In this document: one piece after another, positions 12,037-23,420 of the stretch
How the letters are laid out: each line of letters begins with the position of its first letter
Position numbering within the stretch: the stretch's first letter is position 1
Assembly: GCA_023105745.1 (NCBI GenBank)
Contig: JALGQZ010000013.1
Location: forward strand, 3,569,501-3,633,500
DNA: 64,000 nucleotides
From: Austropuccinia psidii
Taxonomy: Eukaryota > Basidiomycota > Pucciniomycetes > Pucciniales > Sphaerophragmiaceae
Direction of reading: 5' to 3'
The notes under the pieces: generated by a model
The model's input: only the letters and a program-made list of their open reading frames with translations
The model's database searches: none
What the model was told of the DNA's origin: nothing
Translations under genes and position numbers: made by a program

Positions 12037-12346
12037 TTCAAAAAAAGCAGAATGATCAGTATAATCATTTCATCAAAGTATTTGAATATGAGTTTAATAA
12101 AGAAAACACATAAGTCAGTCAGCATGATGATTTAAGAAAAAATACAGAACAAAGGAAGAAAGATTATTAGCATTAACCATCTTTGAATGTGAAAAAAAAA
12201 GATCAGTAATGATCTACAGAAAAAAGGAACAGTTAAGTGATGAGGCTCATGATAATGATCAAAAGGTCAAAACATAAGAGTAAAACAAAAGTTAAAAAAG
12301 AAAATGTCAGTCGCAAACCAAAGTTAAAAAAGAAAAAGTCAGTCAC
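12037..12346. other. Spacer between the two cargo pseudogenes
   Basis: A-rich, no coding signal. A short direct repeat (GTTAAAAAAGAAAA.GTCAGTC at ~12290 and ~12322) is the only structure seen. Confidence 0.4.
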
Positions 12347-14300
12347 TCTACCATGGCCTGGTTGGTATTTTTGGTGATATAGGTAAGATGGTAGAGATTT
12401 GCATCATCATTGGGCCATTTGAGCTTTAGAGTAAAATCAACTGCTTGTGGATTGAAGTGCTATGGCAATTGTTGCCTTCTGGTGTAAAGATTGCCATAGT
12501 ACTGAATAAACCAAGGGGGTCCCACAATTTGCAAAGGAGTGAGAAGTAAGATAAACAGTAGTGAGAAATGGTTGGCACTTTGTCAGCTCTTATCGCCGAT
12601 TGAACCCAATCGCATGTTTTGGTTTCCACTGCGTCTAGCCAGGCTTGTACATAAGGTAGGAACCATTCATCGGCTCGCATAACCAAATGAATGCTACAGG
12701 AGATTTGAATGGCAAATCAGTTGAGGTAAATGCTCTAAACTAACAACCTATAGGAAAAAAGAGCGACCAACTTTGAGTTGCACAACTAATGATTTTGTTT
12801 GATTTAGATCAAGGCATGATAGAGAGCTAGTACATCCGGATAATCATAATTGGTTTCAGCCTCCTGGTTAACGAACCCAACATTGCCTGGACCATGTTTC
12901 CTGGGTATAATAGGAGGAGGTGGCAGTAGCATTGCTTTGGAAAAATCTGGATCTGGGAAAAGGTGAGTTGAGAGCGGCGTGTGATAAATGGCCATCAAAG
13001 CTATTGAATCAAGAAGGGGCTGCTGATATGTTTCATTGGTAAGTATGGCACGTTCGGATGACAAGAGTCCGTCGTGTTTCAGTGAGTGCAGGTTGTCTTA
13101 TAACTCGGTCCCAGCTGAGTCAAATCCGCCTGGTTGTGGACGTAAATTGGGAACTAATTGGAAGGGCTCTGATTCATGAATGGAAATGAAACAACACGAT
13201 GCATTGGGTATATCTTCTGGAGGGGTATATCATAATTCTTTTTGAAACAAAAATATGACAATTACTAATTTGTTGTGCTGCTTCTATTTTTTTACTCTAT
13301 TAATTCACTCACATCACGATGAGCCCACATCTCAAACTTGATACCTTCAAAAACCTTTAAAAAAGCGTAAAGCACCTCACTAATGCAATCAATGATTGGC
13401 ATCTCTTCATTGATTGAATCTCTGAAAAATAGCATTGAAAACCATGGAAAATTGAAAGGGTGATGTTAATATCTGTTGCAAGGCACATTGCACTAGAAGG
13501 ACAAGACAAATCATGTGACTCTTTAGTCCTCCACTGTTGTGCAATATTTGCTATAAGAAGTTTCAAAAGATCAAATAAGCCCTAATTTTCATTACAACGC
13601 AAGAAAAAATCCAATAAATCTTTACATTTAAGTGAGAAATTTAACCAAGGAATTTTATAGGGGTTGATCAAATTGAATTTTGAATCATTGATGATTTCTA
13701 ACCTTTTCAGTGCACCAATTTGGAATTAAACTGAGATCTTTTTGTAATTGACAGTGAGATATATTAAACAAAAGGCCAATGGTTTTGACGATGGGCATAT
13801 CATGTATAAAATGGCTAGATGCCCAAGGAGACATGGAAGTGGCATAAATTGATGGGGAAACGTTACTTGAGGTTGACTGAATGTTCAAAGAGATCCTATT
13901 ATCGTTTGAAGGATTGATAGAAGGGGAAGAGGGGATTAATTCAGAAGCATAACTATCTAATCTAGTGTGTAATTGAGGGTTTAAATGCCTTATCCATTGG
14001 TCACCTTCTAAAAGTTTCTCTAAGACAACTGATTAAAGCTTTGATTTTGCGAAGGTGACAAATTGTTTTAAATATTCATCTTGAGTATAGGTGCCATAGT
14101 GAAATGTCAACTTTGCATTTCGAGCCATGACCTCTGCGAAGTTGTGGGCTGAATACCTATACGTACAAATGCCATGCTTGTCTGCTTTCCATACATGGAC
14201 AAAAGCACAATCCTTGGGTCTGACATGGAGGTGTTGATGCCAAACAGATCCCTGTTGAAGCCAGAGAACAGAATCCAAAGACTCACCTCGTTCCAATTAG
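12347..14300 (-). pseudogene. Unc13/Munc13-like (MUN-domain) gene fragment, captured or inserted
   Basis: From 14300 downwards the minus strand encodes about 500 residues of a fungal Unc13-family protein, a vesicle-priming/tethering factor. Landmarks are YGTYTQDEYLKQFVTFAK, MSPWASSHFIHD, NWCTEK, NIAQQWRTKE, a stretch ending KFEMWAHRDV, YDYPDVLALYHAL, ADEWFLPYVQAWLDAVE (MHD1-like) and LKLKWPNDDANLYHLT. Introns remain: GTTAGA after NWCTEK and GTGAGT after WAHRD. The frame is open for long stretches but holds single stops (TAA near 14034, TAA near 13098) and frameshifts near 13440, 12690 and 12500. It lacks a clear first exon and everything after MHD1. Retained introns mean it was copied as DNA, not from mRNA. 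The family call rests on motif memory of MHD1. Confidence 0.65.
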
Positions 14301-15457
14301 GAATATCTACTAACTATGACTAAAAAACTACAAATATTGTTCATCCAAAGATTAGTTGGATGGCACACAGTTGAACGCACGAATATAAGTAAAAAGACCC
14401 ACCTCGATCCAAAAAACACAAACTGCAAAAGGATGTGGTATCATTTAAACATCAGTTTCATCACATCCTTTTGAACCAAAAGTAATTACAAAAAACTCAC
14501 AGCGCCTTTTTACAAAAGCTGTTTTTGCAAAATGAATTTCATATAAGGCTGAAGAAAAAAACAAATTGATTCGAAAAAATTGAGGACAATCCAAAAAGAA
14601 ATTGTTACAAAGATTTTTTAACTGCCTAAAAAAGGATGGGGGCAAGAAGGGGGAGGATTGAAACTGACATTGATCAAAACCCAAATCTTTGAAAAAGGAC
14701 TTTGAACCAACTAAAATGAAAGGAAATACAAGATGAATTGTGGCAAATGCTTTGAAAAAAAATAGAATTTAAAATACTCACATCCATCCAAAGGAAAAAT
14801 AAATAAAAAGGATGTATCTTTGACTAAAATGAAAATCAATTTTAATAAATTTGAAGAAAATTCAACCAACCCAAAAAAAGACAGAAAAACCCAAACAAAT
14901 GAAAATAAATTATAACTAATTGAGACAATTCAAAACACACTTAAAACCCAAAAACAACATGAAAACTTTGAAAACGCATGAAACAAAATCAAAATCAAAA
15001 TGAAATAGATAAACACAAAGGATCATAAGAATATATTAAAACAAATCGAAATAAGGAAAAGTCCAAAAAAACCAAATATGATATACCAAAATCATCAAAA
15101 AATAAAGAAAAAGGAATGCAAAGGGATGTTCAATTAAATGCAACTTAAAGAAAATGAGACAAATAAAGGAAAAAAAAAGGCACAATCCACTCTTATTTGG
15201 CAAAAATTCTACACCCAATTGAAATTTTGAAGACACCTTCAAATTCAATTGGTTGAAACGCAGACATTGATATTTGGCACATAACATCATGATGCCAAAC
15301 CTGCACAAATTTTCGATTTTGTAATAAATTGCAATCCAATTTCAAAACATAAGATCATTTTCAAATAAACATCAATTGTATTTGACAAATCACCATGTAT
15401 CAAATGATCACATGACATATACCTGATATGTTATGTTTTATTGATCAATGTAAGAGT
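14301..15457. other. Gene-free A-rich stretch inside the Harbinger element
   Basis: Minus-strand frames at 14445-14684 and 15036-15308 have no recognisable motifs. Splice-like GAGGTGAGTC and GAGGTGGGTC sites at 14285 and 14400 suggest remains of upstream Unc13-like exons. From 14760 to 15150 the plus strand is A-rich. Confidence 0.4.
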
Positions 15458-18106
15458 TTATTCCAGCTCCACAATTGGCCTGCTTGATGACAATGCTACT
15501 ATAGTGAGATCCATCTGGCATTGCTTTTCCTTAAGTTTGCATTCCTGATTCCACTTTTCTTTTTCAAATTGGTGTTTCTTTGCATGTTGCTTCTCATCAA
15601 ACTCTATTTGCTTTTGTAACTTGACTTCTTCAAACCGTTGCTTTTCCATGTTTCTCACTTTCTCTTCATTCCACCTCTCCCTGTCCCACTCCAAATGCGC
15701 ATTATCACTGATTTCACGGGCTAATAATCATGAATTCTGTCAGTAGGAACTATCAGAGTAGCCATAATTGCAAGTAATACCTTTTTTCCATGATTCAAGC
15801 AAATTTGCATAAGTAGGTGCAAACATATCCAGCAACCTTTTCCTAGAACCACTCTTGTCATTCAAGTTGGGCATCATTGCTTGATTACGCTTTTGTGTTG
15901 AATGTGTTATGGATCTACTTTGCTGGTCAAAGGAGAAATAATCAATATTGTAGTGAATAAATATCACTCTTAAATGTACTTACCAATTCATCTTGAAGGT
16001 TTTCCTCTGGAACCAAGTTATCATCATTATTAAGCAAAGGATCCAGATTGTGAGGTGAATCCAAGCAATTATTCTCCTTTAAAAAGTAAATGAGCTTTAA
16101 TTATCACAGGTAAAAAGAGGAAGAGATGATAACTTACTTTATCAAGAAAAACATCATCATCATCACCATTTAACCCATCTTTGTCTTGTGAATCATAACT
16201 TGCAATGGGAGTGACATTGGGCTTGTGGCCAAATAGGAAATCCATTTCAGCATAGCAAGGACACATACTTTCAAGATTTTCACTCATTTATTTGATTCCT
16301 TTACTTCAATCTTGTCAGCCTGTGACTCAAAACCAGAGCACGAGCATGACAGCCAAAATACCATAAACCAATGGTATAGCCAAGATACCACCAAAACATG
16401 GAGCTGAGCCAGATTAGCTCAAAAGGTATCAAAAGATATAGGAACCTCACCTCTTTCTGAAAATATAAGTCCCATCACCATAGGACAAGAAATAACAAAG
16501 TTATTCCTGCTCAAAGTTATTTCTGAGCATAAACCTTAATTTTCACCTCTCATCTAAAATCTAGGAGGAGAGGCTTAACCCCATCAAATGGGTATTCAAA
16601 ATGAAGCTCTAAGTCAAGGCTATCCAATGTTACCAGCCAAACTGAGCTAGCACCAATATTACTGGAGTTATGGTCAGTTTCAGGCCAAATAAGGGTGAAC
16701 AAAACATTCACCTCTCATCTAGCTTCTACAGTTTTAGTTTGGGATACCTGAAGTGGGGTATCTTTGGAAAGAGCACAATCAGGGCTATCTAATGGTGCCA
16801 TCCACTCCTTCATATCTCAACTATAACAGAAGGTATGAGGCAAACAAGCTCAATACAGCTTTTTGCCCAAACCACGCCTATGTACAAAAAACCTTGTACA
16901 TGGGATAACTTTGCCATATTTAATGATAACCATACCAAATTGGGTACCATTGTGTAGAGCTCATACAGGGCTATCCAATGAACCAATTTTGAGGTTGATA
17001 TCTCAAAAACTGACAGAGTTATGGCTGGTTTAAGGTCAAAATCCCACCTGCTGTCATATACAGCCTTACCATGGGATAATATCTCATAATCATGAATATG
17101 AGGTGTCAAATAGACGAAGAAGCATGTTTTTACTTCAATACCTCATATGTCAGCCAATACTGGGGTCCCATACAGTTTCTGTACAGCATTCTACGCGTCA
17201 TACATGTCAGAATCAGGCTGTGAGGTTCCCAGATGAAAGTTTTCACCCTGTATTGGTGAAAACCGCCCAGATGTGGTTTCAAAACCACATCTGAGCCCAA
17301 TACAGGGTATACAGGCTGTTTGCAAACCACAAGCCTGTCCTGGAGAGTGAAAAATCTTCACTTCCTCTACGTGGAAAGGTCTAGCAGCCTTTCCACCCCA
17401 ATTTCAGGATAAAAGGAGGGCTTTTCACAAACAAAACCATCTCCTCATCCTGCTCTTGAATAACCTACGTAGTAAACTGTCAAAAACAGTTTTACTCTTG
17501 GTTAATAATCAGGTATAATTATAAATTTAATTATTGTAGTCTTTTATTATTGTAACCCAACAGATAAAGCTGCACCCAGGGCTTTCAGCAGCACTCACCA
17601 CCACTATATCTCTATAGTAAAGCCCTTAAAATCTTAATTTAATCATCCATTATCAACTTTATTATATTTTAAAACCATTTTTACCGTGTCACAGTCATAG
17701 TTCTAGTTGTAAATAGCCTTATTACTTCTTCAACATAGACTCATCCTGACACATCTTCTTACCTTAGTCCAGCCCCAGTTAAATTTTCAAATTTTTTGGC
17801 TGCCATATACTTCTTTTTATATGTTTGCCATTGATCTCGGATGCTGCTTGAGCTAAGGTTTAGGTGATTTTGTGATTTTTTGTTGACCTCTATGGCCATG
17901 AGCTGAAATCCATGCTTCTTTGATGAAGGAGGTCTTCCAATAGATGTTGAACCACTAGTACCAAAACATGACTCAAAATTGGATTTGATTGAAAGCCAAT
18001 TAATTATGGTTAAATAATAAGTACATATTAAGTGACCTGATGGATGAGGCAGGCCAGAGGTGATATTCATATCTGTCTTGATTTGTCTTTCTTTGGATTG
18101 AGGCAT
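15458..18106 (-). pseudogene. Harbinger Myb/SANT-like DNA-binding protein (ORF1), split by a solo LTR
   Basis: This is the accessory DNA-binding protein of PIF/Harbinger, which helps the transposase find the ends. It starts MPQSKERQIK at 18106. The SANT-like part has GFQLMAIEV, DQWQTYKKKYMAAKKF and TGAGL, ending at 17763. After the LTR (16313-17751) it resumes with ENLESMCPCYAEMDFLFGH at 16284, and the flanks rejoin in one frame apart from three nearby stops. Later exons are well kept: introns 16137-16077, 15983-15923 and 15780-15721 have GT-AG ends and join in frame. They lead through SGSRKRLLDMFAPTYANLL to a Glu/Lys-rich coiled coil (15694-15500). The LTR insertion and stops make it a pseudogene. 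Confidence 0.75.
16313..17751 (+). mobile_element. Solo LTR, family L2, inside the Harbinger ORF1
   Basis: Begins TGTCAGCCTGTGACTC and ends CATCCTGACA, with short inverted TGTCAG/CTGACA ends. The flanks AATCT and CATCT are a 5-bp target duplication with one difference. It is 1439 bp long. Relatives are at 29358-30724, 44935-46510 and 58371-61814, the last followed by a primer-binding site and gag, which shows the family is an LTR. No internal region or second LTR remains here. Confidence 0.85.
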
Positions 18107-18362
18107 TATTATATGGATGAAGAAGTATAAATGGACTGTAAGCTGTTCGGTCAGATTGTCCAAAATGGAGTGTAGAAGAATATGTTGTACAGGTATGTAT
18201 TGTGAGTACTCATTTGGGTTAGGTTTCAAACTCAAATCCCAGATGCATGGTATTTGGTCAAAATACCAGGGGACTCAGTTAAAATGCCATGTGATTTACA
18301 CATAAAAACCCCAAGATTTAGTGTTGGGATTTGGGTTCCGCCTCCTGTGTTATTTTAAGGCA

Positions 18363-18387
18363 GGATTTGGTGACTTTGACACCCCCT
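18363..18387 (-). repeat. Harbinger right terminal inverted repeat
   Basis: Reversed, it reads AGGGGGTGTCAAAGTCACC and matches the left end in 24 of 25 positions. ATT follows at 18388-18390. Confidence 0.85.
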
Positions 18388-18390
18388 ATT

Positions 18391-19446
18391 GAGAGATGTT
18401 CATATGAATATTTTCGGAAAGAAAACCTTTAATACATCAAGAATTATCTATAAAGAAATGAGACATCCTCTAGATCAATTATCCACCACACAGTTTGTGT
18501 TTCTTTCTGTTTAAAATATCTTGAATATTATCAAAGAGGGATTTCCACAAGCTCAAATAATGTGCTGTTAAATAAATAATATTACTGTTTCTAGTTGCTT
18601 ATATTCCATAGTAATTTTTAATATATTATTTGCACAAGCTCTTGGAGATTATGGATCATAATTAAAGAGATAACTACAATAAATCAGAAATAATATTGTT
18701 TTTTTCAAATATCAGCTTTCCTACCTTCATTATGCAGGATATTTGTAAGAAATGCAAATAGTGTTATAGCTTCCATAGGTTCTCAAAGATTTATGAGCTT
18801 CCTTCAATTTTATTAGATTGTTTCATTATTAAATATCATTGCCAATTTAAGCTTAATTCCTGTGGAGTTTTGAAGCTCTGCTAATAATGCAGATCTACTT
18901 ACACTTCTTGTCTTATTATCCAAATTCTTGAGGAAAACTCATAATTGCTCACATGTTTTCAAAAATCAAATACATTTCGCTGCCAAAAAAAGACTTTGTT
19001 TTTTGAAGTTCCCATGTATTGGTTTGAGCTTTATCATTTTTGGGCTCATTTTTCAATCCCCTGAAATTTTGATTTTAAGATTTAAATACATTTTAGTATT
19101 TGAAATTTAATCAATTTAATCAGAATAAAATCAAAAAAAAAAACTAAATTATCATTGAAAATGTTGTTAATTTCTTTTTTAAACTTTCAATTTTTTACCT
19201 TTTTGGATTTGAGTTTTTTCATTATTTATCAATGTTTTTTTTAATTTTTTTATATTTTTACTTTTTATTTTTGTAATGCTCATGCGTTTTTATCTTTCAT
19301 CATAATTTTATTGCTTTTCTTTTTTGTTTTTATTTTATTTTTTATTTTTTTATTCTTTTACTTCTTATTTGTTGGTTATTGCTTATTCTTTTGGTTGTGT
19401 TTGTGGTGTGCTCATGTTTCTTATTTTTTTTGAAGTTTTTAGGGTA
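18391..19446. other. Gene-free AT-rich stretch
   Basis: No supported gene. From about 19130 to 19440 the plus strand becomes strongly T-rich, forming the left arm of the composition flip around the hairpin at 19447. Confidence 0.4.
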
Positions 19447-19492
19447 GAGATACACTGGAATCTGTGTAATTAAACTCATTCCAGTGTATCTC
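19447..19492. repeat. Perfect 15-bp stem hairpin
   Basis: GAGATACACTGGAAT (19447-19461) pairs perfectly with ATTCCAGTGTATCTC (19478-19492) around a 16-base loop. The sequence outside the stem continues as an imperfect palindrome, and the DNA switches from T-rich on the left to A-rich on the right. Confidence 0.8.
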
Positions 19493-22400
19493 AACCCAAA
19501 ATAATTCAAAGAAAATAAAAATAAAATTCGGAAAATCAAAAAAAAATTGGAAGGATTCAAAATTTGATTTAAATTTTTCTTTTGATAAAACTGACACATA
19601 ATTAAAAAAAATTTAAAAGAAGAAGTAGAAAAAAATATAATAAAATCAAACTCAAAAAAATCAAAACAAATCAAAATGAGAAAGAATTATTCTCAAAAAA
19701 TTAAAGAAAATATTAAAGCTTAACAAAAGTCCAATTAAAGAAAAATAACATGAAGAATCAAAAATGAAAAAAAAAAGAGAAAAAAATAAAAAAAATAAAA
19801 CCACTAATAAAATAGGAAAATTAATAAATTGAAAAAACAATATGATTAGAAAAATTACTGATAAAATCTAAAAATAAAAATATCAAATATTGAATGTGAA
19901 AAATTCAATGAAAAAGTTACAAATTATATGATATGAAGATAAGACTGTGCAAAGATAAAATGGGAGTGTAAGCAAGAATATTGGTTTAGAAACTTGTACA
20001 TACTTAAGAAAACATGATTTTCAGCTTGAGACGTCCCCAGGGATCAAGAAATTCAGAATTAAAAATTGCTTAAAAGTTTCATTTCTTTCTCTCAACCACA
20101 TTCAAAAATGTTTCAGAAACTGTGAGCACCAAATATACAACTATTTTCAAAATGATTGCCAAGCGGATAAAGGATATTTCTGTAATATAATTTAATACAA
20201 GTTATGTTTAATTCATTAAAATTGGTATCTCACAAGACACTTCAAGATATTTGATAGCTATAAACTGTATAGTAATACTAATTTATCACGAATTTACATA
20301 TCCAATTTGTTTTCAGCTTGACTCTACCAAATGTCCAACCCAGTCACTGTGTGTCAGTTGGGCCAAGGTTTGAGCAGATATTAAAAGGAATTTCACCCAA
20401 GCTGCATCCATCAATCAAAAAAATCTCAGGCCCCCTAAACAGGGTCCAAGAAGGTTTTTTATCAATTTCTCCTTTTTTTGTGTAAATAAAGAAAGTTTCA
20501 GAAGATTTAATGATGTGTTGAGATTTTTACGATTAAATATCAAGGAAAAATCTCATTCTCATTAAATCAGATAGCTGAATAGTGTATTATAAGTTTATGT
20601 ATCAATATAAATATCTTTGTATCATATCATTAATGCTTACATAGATAAATAAATGAAAATATTATTTTACTTAAATTTGACAAATAAGAAGCTTTAAATA
20701 TCATTTCCATATTTTTTTTCCAATTTTTTAATACAAAATTCAAATGATGATAATTTTATATCCTTTCTAAACACATTATTAACATAAAATCAGCTTGTAA
20801 ATTTAAATAAATGAGTTTCTTGATTCTTTCTATTAATAAAAAAGCATAAAAAGGTATCATAAAGCTTTAAACTGAAATGATTTTGTATTTTTAAGCTCTT
20901 TAGATATAAAATCTCTAAAATACAAATATTTTTTCAAGATAAAGCTATATTTTGGAGGATATTGCAACATAATTTAGGATTGAATAATTTCAAAAATTAA
21001 AACTACCTTTTAAGCCTAAATCCTTGCATCTTGAAGACATTATGAGGATTTTATTAAGATTAATAAAAATAATAGCTCAAAATTTTAAAAAATTTATGTC
21101 TTCCCTAAATATCGGATTAACTCATAGTTTATGAAAAGAAATTTATTAAAAGGGTGGTAAAAAATCATATGGTTAAAGATGTAGGTAAAACATACAAATA
21201 AACATAGTTGATAAATTTGTGAAGAAGATTTGTATATTGTAGGATTAATTCAAAAACTCCTTGAATGAAACAGAATTTGTAGATTATCTTCCGAATTCTT
21301 TTTTAAGGGGTTCAGAAGATTGAGTAGTAACTTCATTGAAGCTAAGTTAATCTATTAAATTATACAAATTGCATAAAGTTCCTTTTTACCATCCCATTAA
21401 TTCTTAAAAGTCCAAAAGAATATTGTATTCAAATCTTTGCACTTATCAGCCAAAACTTTATATTATCAATCATTCCAATATATATGGTAAATGAATGTTT
21501 GGAAGAAGAGTATTTTGGAGCTTTGACATTGAAAAAAAAACATTTTCCCAGAAATATTCAAAATTTCTGAATGAAATGAGCATTCCAAAATGGTTCACCT
21601 TTGTAATCACGTTAATTTTATCATTAAAATAGGAATATTATTGAATAATATTCATCCAAATAATAATAATAAATGGGTTTTGAATTGAATATTGACTTAT
21701 TAGAGGGAGAGGCTTAAAATTTGGTATATTGAATATGCACCAAAATGAGGTACTTGTATTTGAATATAATTCTTAGCCTTTTGATAAAGCTGATTACATT
21801 GATATACTGCTCAATTGAAATTTATGAGGGTAATAGTTTTTTTATTTAGAGTATTGATATAGGATCAGATTTCTATTTGGATAGAGTTATTTTAGTAGAT
21901 TTTATATTATTAATTATTTACAAATGATAATTTTCCCTTATTAACTATTACAGCTATAATAAATGTATGATTACTAAGTCATTGGAAATAATAAATAAGC
22001 TGTGAAATAAATGTGAGAATTTTTTGGCCTGAATAATTTCCTTTGGAAAAACAATTATGAGATAATGCAATTTTTATATAAAGAAAGTTGATTTTTGGTG
22101 AACCCAAGACTTCTCACAATTAAAATTCAAGCCCAAATATTCCTTGAAATTTACTTTCTGATTTTTTATATTATTGGAAGCTTTGTTTGAACTTTTATTT
22201 CAAATAAGCTGATCATTTATATAAATATGTGAAATTTATACAGCTAAGATAGTTTTGAGTAATCTTATTTTCGTGAAGGAATGGTAATGTATTCCCCTTT
22301 TTTGATTGGTGATATTCATGATAATAATTTCTATTTCTCTCTGAAATAGATAATAAAATTTAGAAAGTGGGTTAATTTTGATTTCCCCATGTAAGTAGAA

Positions 22401-23169
22401 TTGATGGAATTATTTTTCAATAATAATTTTATTATCAAGAAAATTAAATTCCCAAATGTATTCTAATACATTTGTTTAGTTTGAGACTTTTGGGGATTTT
22501 ATTAGCTATATGATATGGTAAGACATTCTTGGAAAACAATAAGAGATCCCAAGATATTTTGAACAAGGGAAAAGGTTATGAAAATGAATAAATAATGAAT
22601 TTGGAAAACCCCAAATAGTATTTCGTCTTGGTTTTGAATGATAAATGAAAATTTAAGGGATATAGGAATAGAAACAAATAGCCACTGAAGGTTTTTTTCA
22701 AGTAATTGATTTTGATCTGAATACTCAAAATGAATTTCTAATCTATATTTCCAATGGTTGAAAGAGAAAGTGATATATCTTAATTTGTATCCTATTTCTT
22801 TAATTAAGAATAGATTCAGATTTCAGAAATTATTAATAATAAATAATACAAATTTTGTTTTTTTGAGTCAGAGAACCTCATTAGGGATAATTATTTTGCA
22901 AACAATAGTTTGATCCAAATATTTTTGACTGTGAAAATATCATAATATGATGTGAGAAACTTAAGGAAAAAATAATCAAAGGGAAGATATGATAGTAAAT
23001 GTGAAAATAGCATAATTGTAATTTTAGAAATATAAAATGAATTGTTTAATTTTAATTGGGCTTAAATTTATTTGAGGGTTGTTTGTTTGGGGATGAGGGA
23101 CTTGCTAGGAATAAAGTTTTATTCAGGATTTAATTAATACAAACAATTTAACTTATTTCATATGAAGTA
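19493..23169. other. Gene-free AT-rich stretch
   Basis: No frame with recognisable motifs on either strand. The plus strand is A-rich to about 19900. The segment 20300-20480 (AAATGTCCAACCCAGTCACTG and following) is less AT-rich and may be an old repeat. The rest resembles old degraded transposon sequence. Confidence 0.4.
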
Positions 23170-23420
23170 TTTAGTAACCATGATAATCCGGCTTGGAAGG
23201 AAACAAAATAATCAGAGAAAGTTAGAGCCCAGTATGAAGCAAGGTGGAAGGCTGGTTGCACCTAGGTTGAACCTTCTACCCCCACTGGCAGGGTTTGCTT
23301 TTTTTCATGGTGATTATGAATAAATTTCAAATTTGCTAGCTCATCTCACTGCAAAAAAAGTATAGGGACTTGATTACAAGTCCCTTACAATATCTCTTGC
23401 ACTGAATATGAATGAGCTCA
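23170..23420 (-). repeat. Dispersed repeat, copy 3 (reverse orientation)
   Basis: Reversed, the text AAACCCTGCCAGTGGGGGTAG followed by GGTTCAACCTAGGTGCAACC matches the start of the repeat at 8643-8988 and 53395-53735. It extends a little beyond them into the sequence before 8643. Confidence 0.5.

Larger units (their letters stand above)
8992..18387. mobile_element. PIF/Harbinger DNA transposon, 9.4 kb, composite, with cargo
   Basis: The element is bounded by 25-bp inverted repeats starting AGGGGGTGTCAAAG, with one mismatch between ends. It is flanked on both sides by ATT (8989-8991 and 18388-18390), a 3-bp target duplication as expected for PIF/Harbinger. It contains both genes of the superfamily: a DDE transposase on the plus strand (9309-10538) and a Myb/SANT-like protein on the minus strand (18106-15458). 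Between them lie two decayed minus-strand genes, a Tet-like dioxygenase and an Unc13-like fragment. A 1.44-kb solo LTR (16313-17751) inserted later; without it the element is about 7.95 kb, long for this superfamily. All internal genes carry stops or frameshifts, so it cannot move by itself. Confidence 0.85.

Noticed and set aside
8989..18390. TTA as the Harbinger target duplication, with ends starting GGGGGTGTC
   Set aside because: The right flank would be TAT, not TTA. Starting the element one base earlier gives ATT on both sides.
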